A stretch of DNA of 64,000 nt from Ruminococcus sp. AF46-10NS (GTDB lineage: Bacteria > Bacillota > Clostridia > Lachnospirales > Lachnospiraceae): NCBI RefSeq assembly GCF_003474435.1, contig NZ_QRNF01000018.1, positions 1-64,000 of the forward strand. The letters are read 5' to 3'. Both the position numbers and the translations under genes were made by a program. Positions 10,197 to 21,507 of the stretch are shown here, piece by piece. The notes under the pieces were generated by a model. That model did no database searches. It had not been told where the DNA came from and worked only from the letters and a program-made list of their open reading frames with translations. How positions within the stretch are numbered: the stretch's first letter is position 1; each line of letters opens with the position of its first letter.

Positions 10197-11528
10197 TTAC
10201 GGCTCAAGTCTGTTCATATCACGTGGGAACAGACAGGTCTCACGAACGTTTTCTTCTCCAAGGATCTGCATGGTAAGACGTTCCAGTCCGATTCCAAGTC
10301 CTCCGTGAGGTGGCATTCCATGCTTGAAGGTATCCAGGTACTGCTCCATGCCCTCTTCATCCATACCACGGGCTGCGATCTTATCCTTCAGCATCTGATA
10401 ATCATGGATACGCTGTCCGCCTGTTGTCACCTCAAGTCCTTTGAACAGAAGGTCAAAACTTAATGTAAATTTCTCATCTGCCGGATCATCCATTGCGTAG
10501 AACGGACGCTTCTTGGACGGATAATGTGTGACAAAAACAAAATCAGCATCATATTCTTCTTTGAAATATCTTCCGATCAGCGCCTCTTCCTCCGGCTCCA
10601 GATCATATGGGTTGCGGATCTTACGTTTATATTTTTCAGCTACCAGCTCTTTGGCCTTGTCAAAACGTACTGCCGGGATCTTGTCCACCTTCGGAAGCTC
10701 CACCTTCAAAATGGAAAGCTCATGGGCATAGTCTTTCTTAAGAAGCTCTACTGCGTACTGGAGAAATCCTGTTTCCATTTCCATGATATCCTCAAATCCG
10801 TTGATATAGCCCATCTCAAAATCAAGGCTTGTATATTCGTTCAGATGACGTTTTGTGTTATGCTTCTCTGCGCGGAATACAGGTCCGGTCTCAAATACAC
10901 GGTCAAAAACGCCTACCATCATCTGTTTATAAAACTGCGGGCTCTGTGCCAGAACAGCCGGTTTATGAAAATAGCTCAGCTTGAACAGGTTTGCACCGCC
11001 CTCTGCACCTCTGGCTCCGATCTTCGGTGTGTGGATCTCGGTAAATCCCTTTTCATAGAGATAATCACGAAATGCCCGCACCAGAGCTTCCTGGATCTTG
11101 AATTTTGCACGCTCCTGCACATTACGCAGGGCGATAGGACGATAATTCAGCTTTGCCTCCAGGGAAGTATTCAGTTTCCATTTGTCAATGGCCAGCGGAA
11201 GAGGCTCTGCAGGTGAGGAAAGGATCTCCACATGGCTGATGCGGAGTTCTCTTCCGTGAGGTGCTCTTTCTTCCTCATGAAGAGTTCCTGTGAGACGCAC
11301 ACACATTGCCTCCTTCAGATCATGAATGGAAACATTTGTCTTGTCGTTTTCATATACGGTCTGAAAAAGCCCTTCTTTTTTTCGAAGTATCACAAATGCC
11401 ACATCACCCATATTACGGATGCTGTGTATTGCACCTTCCACTGTCGCTTCCTGGTCTTTCATGCTCTCGGAAAGAAGCACATCCCAGGCACATTCTCTAG
11501 TCTTACAGATTCCATCCATAAATTCCAT
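10197..11528 (-). CDS. aspS: Aspartyl-tRNA synthetase, archaeal/non-discriminating type
   Basis: A class IIb synthetase of about 443 residues. It has an N-terminal OB-fold, motif 2 (FETGPVFRAEKHNTKRHLNE) and motif 3 (HGGLGIGLERLTM). It lacks the roughly 100-residue GAD insertion of ordinary bacterial AspRS, so it belongs to the archaeal-type AspS2 group that often charges tRNA(Asn) with Asp. Placement directly before gatCAB supports a role in forming Asp-tRNA(Asn) for amidation (inference). The open frame extends to a TTG at 11543, but GGAGG at 11537-11541 fits the ATG at 11528 better. Confidence 0.88.
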   Translation of the reverse strand: MEFMDGICKTRECAWDVLLSESMKDQEATVEGAIHSIRNMGDVAFVILRKKEGLFQTVYENDKTNVSIHDLKEAMCVRLTGTLHEEERAPHGRELRISHVEILSSPAEPLPLAIDKWKLNTSLEAKLNYRPIALRNVQERAKFKIQEALVRAFRDYLYEKGFTEIHTPKIGARGAEGGANLFKLSYFHKPAVLAQSPQFYKQMMVGVFDRVFETGPVFRAEKHNTKRHLNEYTSLDFEMGYINGFEDIMEMETGFLQYAVELLKKDYAHELSILKVELPKVDKIPAVRFDKAKELVAEKYKRKIRNPYDLEPEEEALIGRYFKEEYDADFVFVTHYPSKKRPFYAMDDPADEKFTLSFDLLFKGLEVTTGGQRIHDYQMLKDKIAARGMDEEGMEQYLDTFKHGMPPHGGLGIGLERLTMQILGEENVRETCLFPRDMNRLEP

Positions 11529-11556
11529 TCCCTCATCCTCCAATTCAAAGTAGTTT

Positions 11557-11653
11557 CACCGAATCAGGAAATCCCCTGAGGAATTTTCCCCGATCCGGTG
11601 TGATATCAGGCATTCAGAGCAGATCATTTCTGTCCGCTCTGTTGTTTTTTTGT
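11557..11653 (-). promoter_or_regulatory. Two hairpins between the ANTAR gene and aspS
   Basis: The minus-strand transcript can form two stems. AGAGCGGA pairs with UCUGCUCU around a nine-base loop. CACCGGAUCGGGGAAA (11583-11600 side) pairs with UUUCCUGAUUCGGUG (11557-11572 side). G-U pairs improve both on this strand. Neither is followed by U residues, so they are not ordinary terminators of the minus-strand operon. No T-box motif is present. Confidence 0.4.
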
Positions 11654-11666
11654 TTTTTACACAGAA

Positions 11667-12209
11667 TCATACAAAAGCATCAGAACCATCTGCTGTCTCA
11701 ACCATATTAGTCCCGGAATCCATACTGCATTTCTGAATATAGCGGTATGCGTCTTCCTCACTCAGATGATTTCTTTCCATTAAAAGCATCTTTGCATTTG
11801 AAATATAATTCTGCTCTTTCCATGAACGCTGCTTCGGCTTTTTCTTATCTTTTTTCCAGCGCCTTTCTATCTGGGAAAGCATCATGCTCACCGTATTTAC
11901 CAGATCTCCGGCCTTCAGAGGCATTCCCACACATAAAACGGAGGTTGGTGCCTCGCTGATCACTCCCTGGGAGGCCATAAGCAGCATTTCAAAATAATCC
12001 GGCATATAGTCCAGAAGATCACGGTAATACATATCCTGAAGGTGATAACCGCAAAGCAGAACACCGCCATCAAGCTCCGAGATACTGGCAAGGGCATTTG
12101 CACCCGAATTGCATACCGCCGCTACCGTGAATCCATATCTGTTAAGGACTGTGCGGATCTTTTTTGCATCTTCTATTTTCGGTAATGCAATCACGATACT
12201 CGTGTTCAT
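11667..12209 (-). CDS. ANTAR-domain antiterminator with degenerate receiver domain (GlnR-like)
   Basis: A 180-residue protein. Residues 1-115 resemble a response-regulator receiver, but the strand that should carry the phospho-acceptor Asp reads VLLCGYHL, so it looks like a pseudo-receiver. Residues 130-170 are a clear ANTAR RNA-binding domain (ISNAKMLLMERNHLSEEDAYRYIQKCSMDSG). ANTAR proteins bind small RNA hairpins with hexanucleotide loops and prevent terminator formation. A related protein, GlnR of Clostridium saccharobutylicum, is encoded beside glnA. Here the gene begins 38 bases after the glnA stop. Its likely targets are the four matching leaders at glnA, pyrG, glnN and amt (inference). 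Confidence 0.88.
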   Translation of the reverse strand: MNTSIVIALPKIEDAKKIRTVLNRYGFTVAAVCNSGANALASISELDGGVLLCGYHLQDMYYRDLLDYMPDYFEMLLMASQGVISEAPTSVLCVGMPLKAGDLVNTVSMMLSQIERRWKKDKKKPKQRSWKEQNYISNAKMLLMERNHLSEEDAYRYIQKCSMDSGTNMVETADGSDAFV

Positions 12210-12247
12210 AAGCCGCCACTCTCTTTCGTCCCATTATGCCTCGTTCA

Positions 12248-13568
12248 TCAGATCCGATACAGATACTCCTCGATCTCCCAATCGGAAATCTCCTGGGAAT
12301 AACGCAGCCATTCTTTTCTCTTGGCCTGTGCATACTGTTTGCAGAAAGTCTCCCCAAGGATTTCCTTCATCCAGCTGCTGTCCTCAAACAGCGTGATCGC
12401 TTCCCGCAGGTTCTCCGGTAAATTCTCGATACCCTGTTCCTTCTGATCCGACTCTGAAAGAGAACGATCAGAAGCTTTTGTAGGATAGATCTTCTTCTGG
12501 ATTCCATCCAGGCCCGCTGCCAGGCATACTGCAAAAACAAGGTATGGGTTGGATGCAGCATCCGGGCTTCGAAGCTCAATCCTGGTATCAGCACCATTAA
12601 TTCTCGGGATCCTTACAAGTGAATTCTGGTTATTTCTCGTCCAGGTCAGTTCTGTCGGTGCATCAAATCCAGGCACAAGACGTTTGTAGGAATTTACAAG
12701 CGGATTTGTGACAAGAGCCATTTCCCGGCTATGTGCCAGAAGACCTCCGATAAAGAAACATGCTTCTTCACTGAGTTTGGACGGATCATCCGGATCCACG
12801 AAAATATTTTTCCATTTTTAAACAGCGAAAAATGGATATGCATGGCTGAACCGTTTACTTCCCGTCTTGGCTTCGGCATAAACGTTGCATGAAGCCCATG
12901 ACGTTTGGCTACAGTTCTTACTGCCATCTTAAAGGTCATAACTTCGTCTGCCATCTTACGTGCTTCCCCGTAATGAAGGGCAATCTCATGCTGTGCAGGT
13001 GCTGTCTCATGATGAGAGGATTCCACCTCAAATCCCATATCCTCAAGAGTCAGTACCATATCACGTCTTGCATTTTCACCTAAGTCCACCGGACTTACAT
13101 CCAGGTATCCGGCTTTTTCGTGAGAAACCGTTGTAGGCATTCCGTTGTCATCAATATGAAACAGGAAAAACTCACATTCCGGATCAACATAGCAGGTATA
13201 ACCTGCCTTTTCTGCTGCCTGCGCTGTTTTTTTCAGAATATATCTTGAGCTCATCTCATGCTCAGATCCATCTGCACGGCGCATATCGCAGATCAGTCTT
13301 GCAACCTTTCCCTGCTGAGGACGCATGGGAGAATTGAAAAGGTATCATAGTCCGGATACAGGATCAGATCCGGCTCCTTCTCTCCCACAATGCCCGCAAT
13401 ATGAGAGCCATATACAACGCACTGGTTATCCAGGGCTCTTGGAAGCTCTCTTGCTGTGATCGCAATATTTTTCAGAGTTCCAAACATATCTGTAAACTGG
13501 AGGCGGATGAACTCTACGTCTTCCTCCTCTGCCATTGCAAGAATCTCTTCTCTGGTATAATTCCCCAT
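12248..13568 (-). CDS. glnA: Glutamine synthetase type I (two -1 frameshifts)
   Basis: Three consecutive frames (13293-13568, 12694-13326, 12248-12799) join into a GSI of about 440 residues, normal for the alpha subtype. Restoring one base beside 13324 gives ILPWRPQQGKVARLICD. Restoring one A in the run at 12807-12811 (minus-strand A5 to A6) gives KNGKNIFVDPDDP. The beta-Grasp start, GSAMHIHFSL (with the ammonia/ATP site His) and RIELRSPDAASNPYL are recognisable. The GSI-beta adenylylation loop is absent. Its own promoter and attenuated leader lie at 13625-13709, and the ANTAR gene follows it. Confidence 0.9.
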
Positions 13569-13624
13569 AGTATTCTCTCCTTTATTTCCTCATCACACAA
13601 AATAATTACCCTCAAAATCAGAAA

Positions 13625-13671
13625 AAGGGTGCACTTCAGAGAGCTTCCGCTCCTGAAGAACACCCTTGTTC
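13625..13671 (-). promoter_or_regulatory. glnA leader: 5'-end hairpin overlapping an intrinsic terminator
   Basis: On the minus strand the predicted RNA starts about 13673 and at once forms GAAC-AAGGGU-GUUC (13671-13658). The terminator runs from AAGGGTG (13667-13661) to CACCCTT followed by five T (13631-13622), with an inner CTTCAG/CTGAAG stem. The terminator arm begins at the first loop base, so the two structures exclude each other. The coding region starts 53 bases after the T-run. Confidence 0.75.
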
Positions 13672-13680
13672 ATGGACGTA

Positions 13681-13709
13681 ATTATAGCAATCGGTCAATT
13701 CTTTGTCAA
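13681..13709 (-). promoter_or_regulatory. Promoter of glnA
   Basis: A consensus sigma-A promoter: TTGACA (13704-13709), a 17-bp spacer and TATAAT (13681-13686) on the minus strand. Confidence 0.9.
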
Positions 13710-13721
13710 CCATTTTTTAAA

Positions 13722-13783
13722 AGGGGCAAAAACTCAAAAGCTTTATCGCGGAAACACGAACAGTTTTTTGACCTTTTGCCCCT
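13722..13783 (-). terminator. Terminator of pyrG-gltB-gltD
   Basis: On the minus strand AGGGGCAAAA pairs with TTTTGCCCCT, which runs into further T residues. An inner TCAAAA/TTTTGA stem is present. It starts 14 bases after the gltD stop and precedes the glnA promoter. Confidence 0.8.
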
Positions 13784-13796
13784 GGTATCTGTTATT

Positions 13797-15284
13797 TTAC
13801 TGTAAATAAGAATAGCTCATCAGTGATTCGTCAACTGCCTTCGCAGCCTCACGTCCCTCATGGATCGCCCATACAACAAGAGACTGACCACGGTGCATAT
13901 CACCTGCTGTGAATACACGGTCTACGCTTGTTGCATACTGCTCAGGTTTCGTCTCCACGTTGGTTCTTGGTGTAAGAGCTACGCGGAAAGCATCTGTCAC
14001 ATATTTCTCGCTGCCAAGGAAGCCTGCAGCAATAAGAACCACATCTGCAGGGATCACTTCCTCACTGCCCTCAACCGGTACCATATTGAATCTTCCGGTC
14101 TTTTCATCCTTTACGCTCTTCAGCTTTACGATCTTGGCCTTGCAGACATTTCCTTTTTTGTCCTTGATAAATTCGGTAACGGTTGTCTGATAGATCCGAG
14201 GATCATGGCCAAATACTGCAATAGCCTCTTCCTGGCCGTAATCGGTTTTCAGGATCTTCGGCCACTCCGGCCATGGATTGGAAGGAGTTCTTGTTGCCGG
14301 AGGCTGCGGCATCATCTCAAGCTGTGTTACAGATTTCGCACCAAGACGGACGGATGTTCCCACACAGTCATTACCGGTATCTCCACCGCCGATGACCAGA
14401 ACATTTTTGCCCTTTGCAAGCTCATATGGAAATTTTGCAAAATCTGTATCCAGAAGACTTTTTGTTACCTGCTTCAGGAAATCCACTGCAAAGTAAATTC
14501 CCTTGGCATCTCTTCCCGGAACCTTGATATCTCTCGGATGAGAAGCTCCACAGCAGAGAAGGACACGGTCATAATCCTTCAGAAGCTGTTCTGCAGTGAT
14601 GTCAACACCAACATTGATATTGGTAACAAATTTCACGCCTTCCTCTTCCATCAGCTTCAGTCTGCGGTCAATGACCTTTTTCTCCAGCTTCATGTTCGGA
14701 ATGCCGTAGCGGAGAAGTCCTCCGATACGGTCGTTTCTCTCAAATACGGTTACGCTGTGGCCACGGCGGTTCAGCTGCTGTGCTGCTGCCAGTCCGGAAG
14801 GACCACTTCCGATGACTGCGATCGTCTTTCCTGTGCGGACAGGCGGGATCTGCGGTTTTACCCATCCTTCTGCATAGGCTGTCTCAATGATCGCTTTCTC
14901 ATTCTCCTTTGTGCTGACCGGATCTCCGTTCAGGTTACAGGTACATGCAGCTTCGCAAAGTGCTGGACACACTCTGGATGTAAACTCCGGAAAGCTGTGT
15001 GTCTTATTTAAACGAAGGAATGCCTGCTTCCAGTTTCCTGTGTACACAAGATCATTTGTCTCAGGAACCAGGTTGTGCAGCGGACAGCCAGAAGCCATTC
15101 CGCCGATCATCATACCTGCCTGGCAGAAGGGGACGCCGCAGGCCATGCAGCGTGCTCCCTGAAGTTTCTGTTTTTCTTTATTTAATGGAATACGAAATTC
15201 GTTGAAATTCTGAATACGTTCCTTTGGCGGCAGAACCTTTGCCGTTTCTCTTTCATAATCTAAAAATCCAGTTGGCTTTCCCAT
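13797..15284 (-). CDS. gltD: Glutamate synthase small (beta) subunit
   Basis: A 495-residue NADPH-oxidising subunit of GOGAT. The N-terminal cysteine motifs (CMACGVPFCQ...GCPLHNLVPE, then CPALCEAACTCNL) bind 4Fe-4S clusters. The FAD site is GSGPSGLAAAQQL (about 150) and the NADPH site is GGGDTGNDCVGTSVR (about 290). The C-terminal FTAGDMHRGQSLVVWAI closes the FAD fold. It passes electrons to GltB. The gltB stop TAA lies inside its ribosome-binding sequence (TAAGGAGG), so the two are tightly coupled. Confidence 0.96.
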   Translation of the reverse strand: MGKPTGFLDYERETAKVLPPKERIQNFNEFRIPLNKEKQKLQGARCMACGVPFCQAGMMIGGMASGCPLHNLVPETNDLVYTGNWKQAFLRLNKTHSFPEFTSRVCPALCEAACTCNLNGDPVSTKENEKAIIETAYAEGWVKPQIPPVRTGKTIAVIGSGPSGLAAAQQLNRRGHSVTVFERNDRIGGLLRYGIPNMKLEKKVIDRRLKLMEEEGVKFVTNINVGVDITAEQLLKDYDRVLLCCGASHPRDIKVPGRDAKGIYFAVDFLKQVTKSLLDTDFAKFPYELAKGKNVLVIGGGDTGNDCVGTSVRLGAKSVTQLEMMPQPPATRTPSNPWPEWPKILKTDYGQEEAIAVFGHDPRIYQTTVTEFIKDKKGNVCKAKIVKLKSVKDEKTGRFNMVPVEGSEEVIPADVVLIAAGFLGSEKYVTDAFRVALTPRTNVETKPEQYATSVDRVFTAGDMHRGQSLVVWAIHEGREAAKAVDESLMSYSYLQ

Positions 15285-15297
15285 TTCCTCATCCTCC

Positions 15298-18200
15298 TTA
15301 ATGTTTCACGCCGATGCTCTCATAGAACGCTTCCATCTGTGCCTGCTGGCTGGTCAGACCTTTTTCTTCCAGCTTTGCACTTAATGTGATCATTCTCTTG
15401 TACTCATCCGGAATGAGTTTTTTGAAGTGAGGCAGATAGGAATCAAAATCAGCCAGCACCTTCTTACCGATCTCGGAGCCTGTTGCTTCCACATGAGCCT
15501 CGATGAGATCACGAAGCTCTTTTTTATCATATTTATTATCCACTTTTTCAATGGAGATCATTGCTTTATTGAGGTTCTTGTAAAGAACGTTATCCACATC
15601 AAGAACATAAGCGATACCACCGCTCATACCTGCTGCAAAGTTCTTTCCTGTTTTTCCAAGAACTACCACACGGCCACCTGTCATGTACTCGCAGCCATGC
15701 TCGCCAACGCCCTCAACAACTGCAACCGCACCGGAGTTACGTACTGCAAAACGCTCACCTGCAACACCGTTGATAAATGCAGTTCCACTGGTTGCACCAT
15801 AGAGTGCCACGTTTCCGACGATGATATTCTCTTCAGCCTTGTATCCGGCCTTCTCCGGAACCTTAACGATCAGCTTACCGCCGGAAAGACCTTTTCCGAA
15901 GTAGTCGTTGCTGTCACCGGTCAGTTTCAGTGTCAGTCCCTTCGGGATAAAGGCACCGAAGCTCTGTCCGCCTGCACCTGTACAGTTTACAGTTACAGTA
16001 TCCTCCACAAGTCCGTCCTTATGGTTTCTTGTGATCTCAGATCCGAGAATGGTACCAAATGCACGGTCTGTATTTGTAACATTTACATCAACAGAAACCT
16101 TCTCACCCTTTTGGATCGCCGGTGCACATTTCCTGACCAGAACTTTTTCATCCAGAGTTTTCTCAAGATTGAAATTGTATACAGCCTCGGATCAAAGGTT
16201 ACTTTACCCTTTCCTGCATATGGGTTGTTCAGAATGGCACTTAAATCAACCTTACCCTTATGCGGCTCCTGCACACTGTCAGAAACTGTAAGAAGGTCTG
16301 TACGGCCTACCATCTCATCGATGGTGGCAACACCAAGGCGTGCCATGTACTCTCTCAGCTCCTGTGCGATAAAGCGCATGAAGTTCTCCACATACTCCGG
16401 TTTTCCGCGGAATCTCTTACGAAGCTCCGGATTCTGGGTAGCCACACCAACCGGACAGGTATCCAGGTTGCAGACTCTCATCATCACGCAGCCCATCGTT
16501 ACAAGCGGTGCTGTTGCAAAACCGAATTCCTCTGCACCGAGAAGTGCTGCAATGGCAACGTCACGGCCGCTCATCAGCTTACCGTCTGTCTCGATACGTA
16601 CACGGTTACGAAGTCCGTTCATGATCAGTGTCTGATGTGTTTCTGCAAGTCCAAGCTCCCATGGAAGTCCTGCATTATGGATGGAGCTTCTTGGCGCTGC
16701 TCCTGTACCTCCGTCATATCCGGAGATCAGAACAGTCTGTGCACCGGCCTTTGCAACACCGGCCGCAACCGTACCAACACCCGCCTCAGAAACCAGCTTT
16801 ACGGAAATATCCGCATATTTATTGGCGTTTTTCAGGTCATAGATCAATTCTGCCAGATCCTCGATAGAATAGATATCATGATGTGGCGGCGGAGAGATCA
16901 GGCTGACTCCTGGTGTGGAATGACGGGTTTTTGCGATCCACGGATATACCTTCTTTGCAGGAAGATGTCCGCCTTCACCAGGCTTTGCACCCTGTGCCAT
17001 CTTGATCTGGATCTCTCTTGCAGAAACCAGGTAACGGCTGGTAACACCGAAACGTCCGCTGGCTACCTGTTTGATCGCTGAGCAGCGGTCATTGTCTGTT
17101 CCTGCAGAATCCAGACGCTCGTCGCTTTCACCACCCTCACCGGTATTGGATTTTCCATGGAGATGGTTCATGGCAATAGCCAGTGTCTCATGTGCTTCCT
17201 GGGAAATAGAACCGTAGGACATGGCACCTGTCTTAAATCGTTTTACAATGTCCTCAACACTCTCAACCTGGTCGATTGGAATAGGCTCCTTGGCAAACTT
17301 GAAGTCCAGAAGACCTCTTAAGTTTCCATGTCCCTCGTCATCTACCAGCTTTGTATATTCCTTGAACATCTCATAGCTGCCCTGTTTTGTGGACTGCTGG
17401 AGAAGATGAATGGTACGTGGGTTATATTTGTGCTCCTCACCCTGGCTTCTCATCTTATGGGCACCTACGCTGTCCAGTGTAAGATCTGTGGCAAGTCCAA
17501 GGGGATCAAATGCCTCAGAATGAAGTTTTTCTACATTATCCTCGATATCTTCCAGTGTGATTCCGCCTACACGGCTTACGGTTCCTGTAAAGTAACGATC
17601 GATCACATCCTGGGAAATTCCGATTGCCTCAAAGATCTGAGATCCCTGATAGGACTGGATAGTGGAAATACCCATCTTGGAAGCGATCTTTACGATACCG
17701 CTGATCACCGCATGATTGTAATCATCAACAGCTGCGTAATAGTCCTTATCCAGCATATGTGTATCGATCAGCTCATGGATAGTATCCAGTGCCAGATACG
17801 GATTGACTGCACTTGCGCCATATCCAAGAAGTGTTGCGAAATGATGTACCTCTCTCGGCTCACCGGACTCCAAGATCAGGGCAAGGGAAGTGCTCTTCTT
17901 TGTTTTTACAAGATGCTGATGTACTGCGGAAACCGCCAGCAGGGACGGGATTGGCATATGGTTCTCATCCACGCCACGGTCAGAAAGAACCAGGATGTTT
18001 GCTCCCTCACGGAAGGCTTTGTCTACCTCTACGAACAGACGGTCAATGGCACGTTCGAGCTTTGTGCTCTTATAATATAAGGTAGAAATAGTCACAACCT
18101 TGAATCCGTCCTTTTTCATATTTTTGATTTTCAGCATATCGGTGTTGGTCAGGATCGGATTGTTGATCTTCAGCACCTGACAGTTCTCCGGCTTCTGGAT

Positions 18201-19850
18201 CAGAAGGTTTCCGTCTTTACCTACATATACACTTGTGGAAGTAACGATCTCCTCACGGATCGCATCGATCGGCGGGTTTGTTACCTGTGCGAAAAGTTGT
18301 TTGAAGTAGTCAAACAGCGGATAATGTTCCTTGGAAAATACCGCAAGCGGAGTATCATGTCCCATGGCTCCGATGCTTTCTGAGCCGTTTAATGCCATGT
18401 TGCGGATGGAAGTACGGTACTGCTCATAAGTGTATCCGAATGCTTTCTGAAGGCGTGCTCTCTCCTCCGGTGTGTACTCGACAACTCTCTGATTCGGGAT
18501 CTTGATATCACGAAGCTGTACCAGATTGCTGTCCAGCCACTCGCCATAAGGCTGTTTTTTCGCATATTTTTCTTTGAGTTCATTATCATCGATGACACGA
18601 CCCTGAACGGTATCAACCAGGAGCATTTTTCCCGGATGAAGACGTTCTTTTAATACGATTTTCTCCTCATCTACAGGAAGAACACCAACCTCGGAGGAAA
18701 GAATCATATAGCCATCAGAGGTGATATAGTATCTGGATGGACGAAGACCGTTTCTGTCAAGAACTGCTCCCATCACATCACCATCCGAGAACAGAATGGA
18801 CGCAGGACCGTCCCATGGCTCCATCATGGTCGCATAGTATTGATAAAAATCTCTCTTCTCCTGAGAGATCGTATCGTTGTTTGCCCATGGCTCCGGAATT
18901 GTGATCATCACTGCAAGTGGAAGATCCATTCCACTCATAACCAGAAATTCCAGGGTATTGTCAAGCATTGCGGAGTCAGAACCATTGCGGTTAACTACAG
19001 GAAGAACCTTATGCAGCTCATCCTTCAGATACGGAGACTCCATATTTTCCTCACGGGCAAGCATCTTATCGGCATTGCCACGGATCGTGTTGATCTCACC
19101 GTTATGTACAATGAAACGGTTCGGATGTGCTCTCTCCCAGCTCGGGTTCGTGTTGGTACTGAAACGGGAATGTACCACTGCAATGGCAGACTCGTAATCC
19201 TGGCTCTGAAGATCGCCAAAGAAGGTACGGAGCTGTCCTACCAGGAACATACCTTTGTATACGATGGTACGGCTGTTCATGGAAACCACGTAGGTATTGT
19301 CATTACTCTGCTCAAATTCACGGCGTGCGATGTAAAGCATACGGTCAAAGGCAAGACCCTTTTCCACATCCTCCGGTTTCTTAACAAATGCCTGCATGAT
19401 GCACGGCATGCACTCTTTCGCTTTATGACCGAGTACCTCCGGAAAAACCGGCACTGTACGCCATCCCAGAAGCTCCAGTCCCTCTTTTTCCACGATGATC
19501 TCAAACATCTTCTTTGCCTGGGCACGTTTGATCTCCTGCTGTGGAAAAAAGAGCTGGGCTACACCGTATTCTCTCTCACCACCAATGTCAAATCCCTCTT
19601 TTTTACAGACCCTCTTAAAAAATTTATGGGAGATCTGAAGAAGGATACCGACACCATCACCGGTTTTTCCTTCTGCATCCTTACCTGCACGATGCTCAAG
19701 ATTCTCTACGATCTTAAGAGCATTGGCAACTGTATCATGTGTTTTCTTTCCTTTTATATTAACAACAGCTCCGATACCGCAGTTGTCATGTTCGAATTCA
19801 GGGCGGTAGAGGCCCTGCTGCTGATTTGCTACTTCTCTCATTTTTCTCAT
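15298..19850 (-). CDS. gltB: Glutamate synthase large (alpha) subunit (one -1 frameshift)
   Basis: GltB converts 2-oxoglutarate plus glutamine to two glutamates. With one base restored near 16178 (TAT-AAC-AAT-TTC), the frames 16083-19850 and 15298-16008 give about 1517 residues, the usual length. The N-terminal class II amidotransferase should mature at the Cys in HDNCGIG. The FMN/2-oxoglutarate barrel carries [22 protein letters not shown] and [13 protein letters not shown]. The Fe-S motif is [15 protein letters not shown], and the C-terminal glycine-rich beta-helix follows the shift. The ATG at 19850 overlaps the pyrG stop (ATGA). An ATG three codons later is better spaced from AAAGGA and may be the real start. 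Confidence 0.92.
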
Positions 19851-21473
19851 CCTTTCATTGCAGCTTCTTCTGCCGTCTTTTTATCAACTGCCGCCTGCAC
19901 AAACCCACGGAACAGAGGATGTGCATGGTTTGGTCTGGATTTAAATTCCGGATGCCCCTGTGTTCCCACAAAGAACGGATGTCCGGCAATTTCGATCATC
20001 TCAACAATATGAGCATCCGGGGATGTTCCCACAATGGACATTCCCTTTTCGTCCAGTTCCTTACGGAATGCGTTGTTTACCTCATAACGATGTCTGTGGC
20101 GTTCCTGAATCTCTTTCTTCCCAAAAAGCTCATAGGATCTTGAACCTTCTGCAAGCACACACGGATAGCTTCCAAGACGAAGGGTTCCTCCAAGATCTTC
20201 CACATCCTCCTGATCTGGCATCAGGCAATGACCGGATGCGTTGTTTCCGGTGCCAGCTCAATACTGTTGGCATCTTCATATCCAAGCACATGGCGGGCAA
20301 ATTCCACAATAGCCATCTGCATTCCAAGGCAGATTCCAAGGTACGGGATCTTATGAACTCTTGCATACTGCGCCGCAGGATCATTCCTTCTGTACCACGG
20401 TTTCCGAATCCTCCCGGAACCAGGATACCATCTACGGAATGAAGGGTCTGATCCAGATTCTTCTCATTGAGTTCTTCAGAATCTACCCACACGATATCAA
20501 CCTTTGCACGGCAGGAGATTCCTCCATGCTTCAGTGCTTCCACAACACTCAAGTATGCATCATGAAGCTGTGTATACTTACCAACCATCGCGATCTTCAC
20601 AGTTTTATCAGGGTGACGGAGATTTTCCACCATATTCTCCCAGTCTGTAAGATCCGGTTTGCGGTTCTCAAGTCTTAAGCTCTGCAGTACCACGTCTGCA
20701 AGCTTTTCTCTCTCCATTGCAAGAGGAGCTTCATATAAATATTCCACATCCAGATTCTGAAGCACATTGCTTACAGGCACATTACAGAACAGGGCGATCT
20801 TTCCACGGATATCCTCAGTAAGAGGATACTCACTTCTGCATACCAGGACATCCGGCTGGATTCCCATTCCCTGAAGCTCTTTTACACTGGCCTGGGTCGG
20901 TTTGGTCTTCATCTCTCCGGAAGCACGGAGATATGGGATCAGAGTTACATGGATAAGGATCGCATTGTCATGTCCCACATCATGCTGGAACTGACGGATG
21001 GATTCTAGGAACGGCTGGCTCTCAATATCACCGACTGTACCGCCAACCTCGATGATGGCAATTCTGTCTTCGTCTGCGGATTTTGCTCTGTAAAAACGAC
21101 TCTTGATCTCGTTGGTAATATGCGGGATCACCTGAACGGTACCTCCGCCGAAATCACCATGACGCTCTTTCTGAAGAACAGACCAGTAAATCTTACCGGT
21201 TGTCACATTGGAATTTTTGTCAAGGCTTTCATCAATGAAACGTTCATAATGTCCAAGGTCAAGATCAGTCTCTGTACCGTCATCGGTTACAAAAACCTCT
21301 CCATGCTGAATGGGGTTCATAGTTCCCGGGTCAATATTAATGTAGGGATCAAATTTCTGCATGGTCACCTGATACCCTCTGGCTTTCAGAAGGCGCCCAA
21401 GAGACGCTGCGGTAATTCCTTTTCCCAGACCGGAAACAACTCCACCCGTTACAAAAACATACTTTACTGCCAT
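19847..21473 (-). CDS. pyrG: CTP synthase (two -1 frameshifts)
   Basis: CTP synthase aminates UTP with glutamine nitrogen. The synthetase domain starts [29 protein letters not shown] (the start at 21473 has AGGAGG). The frame breaks at GTEGMIL, where one C beside 20376 restores [20 protein letters not shown] with the glutamine-amidotransferase Cys. It breaks again at HPVIA, where one G at 20224-20225 restores [13 protein letters not shown]. The repaired protein has about 542 residues. It leads the pyrG-gltB-gltD operon, an unusual joining of CTP synthesis with GOGAT through shared use of glutamine. Confidence 0.9.
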
Positions 21474-21507
21474 CTTCGATTTCCTCCTCCATTTTGTGTT
21501 CCACAAC

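Noticed and set aside
11529..11666. T-box riboswitch before aspS
   Set aside because: No AGGGTGGNACCGCG box or specifier stem is visible.
13690..13720. Programmed frameshifting as the reason for split genes
   Set aside because: None of the split genes shows a slippery heptamer with a downstream structure, and every site fits loss of one homopolymer base.
15427..16635. 402-codon plus-strand frame opposite gltB
   Set aside because: It lies wholly opposite the conserved GOGAT coding sequence and has no recognisable domain; it is an artefact of codon bias.
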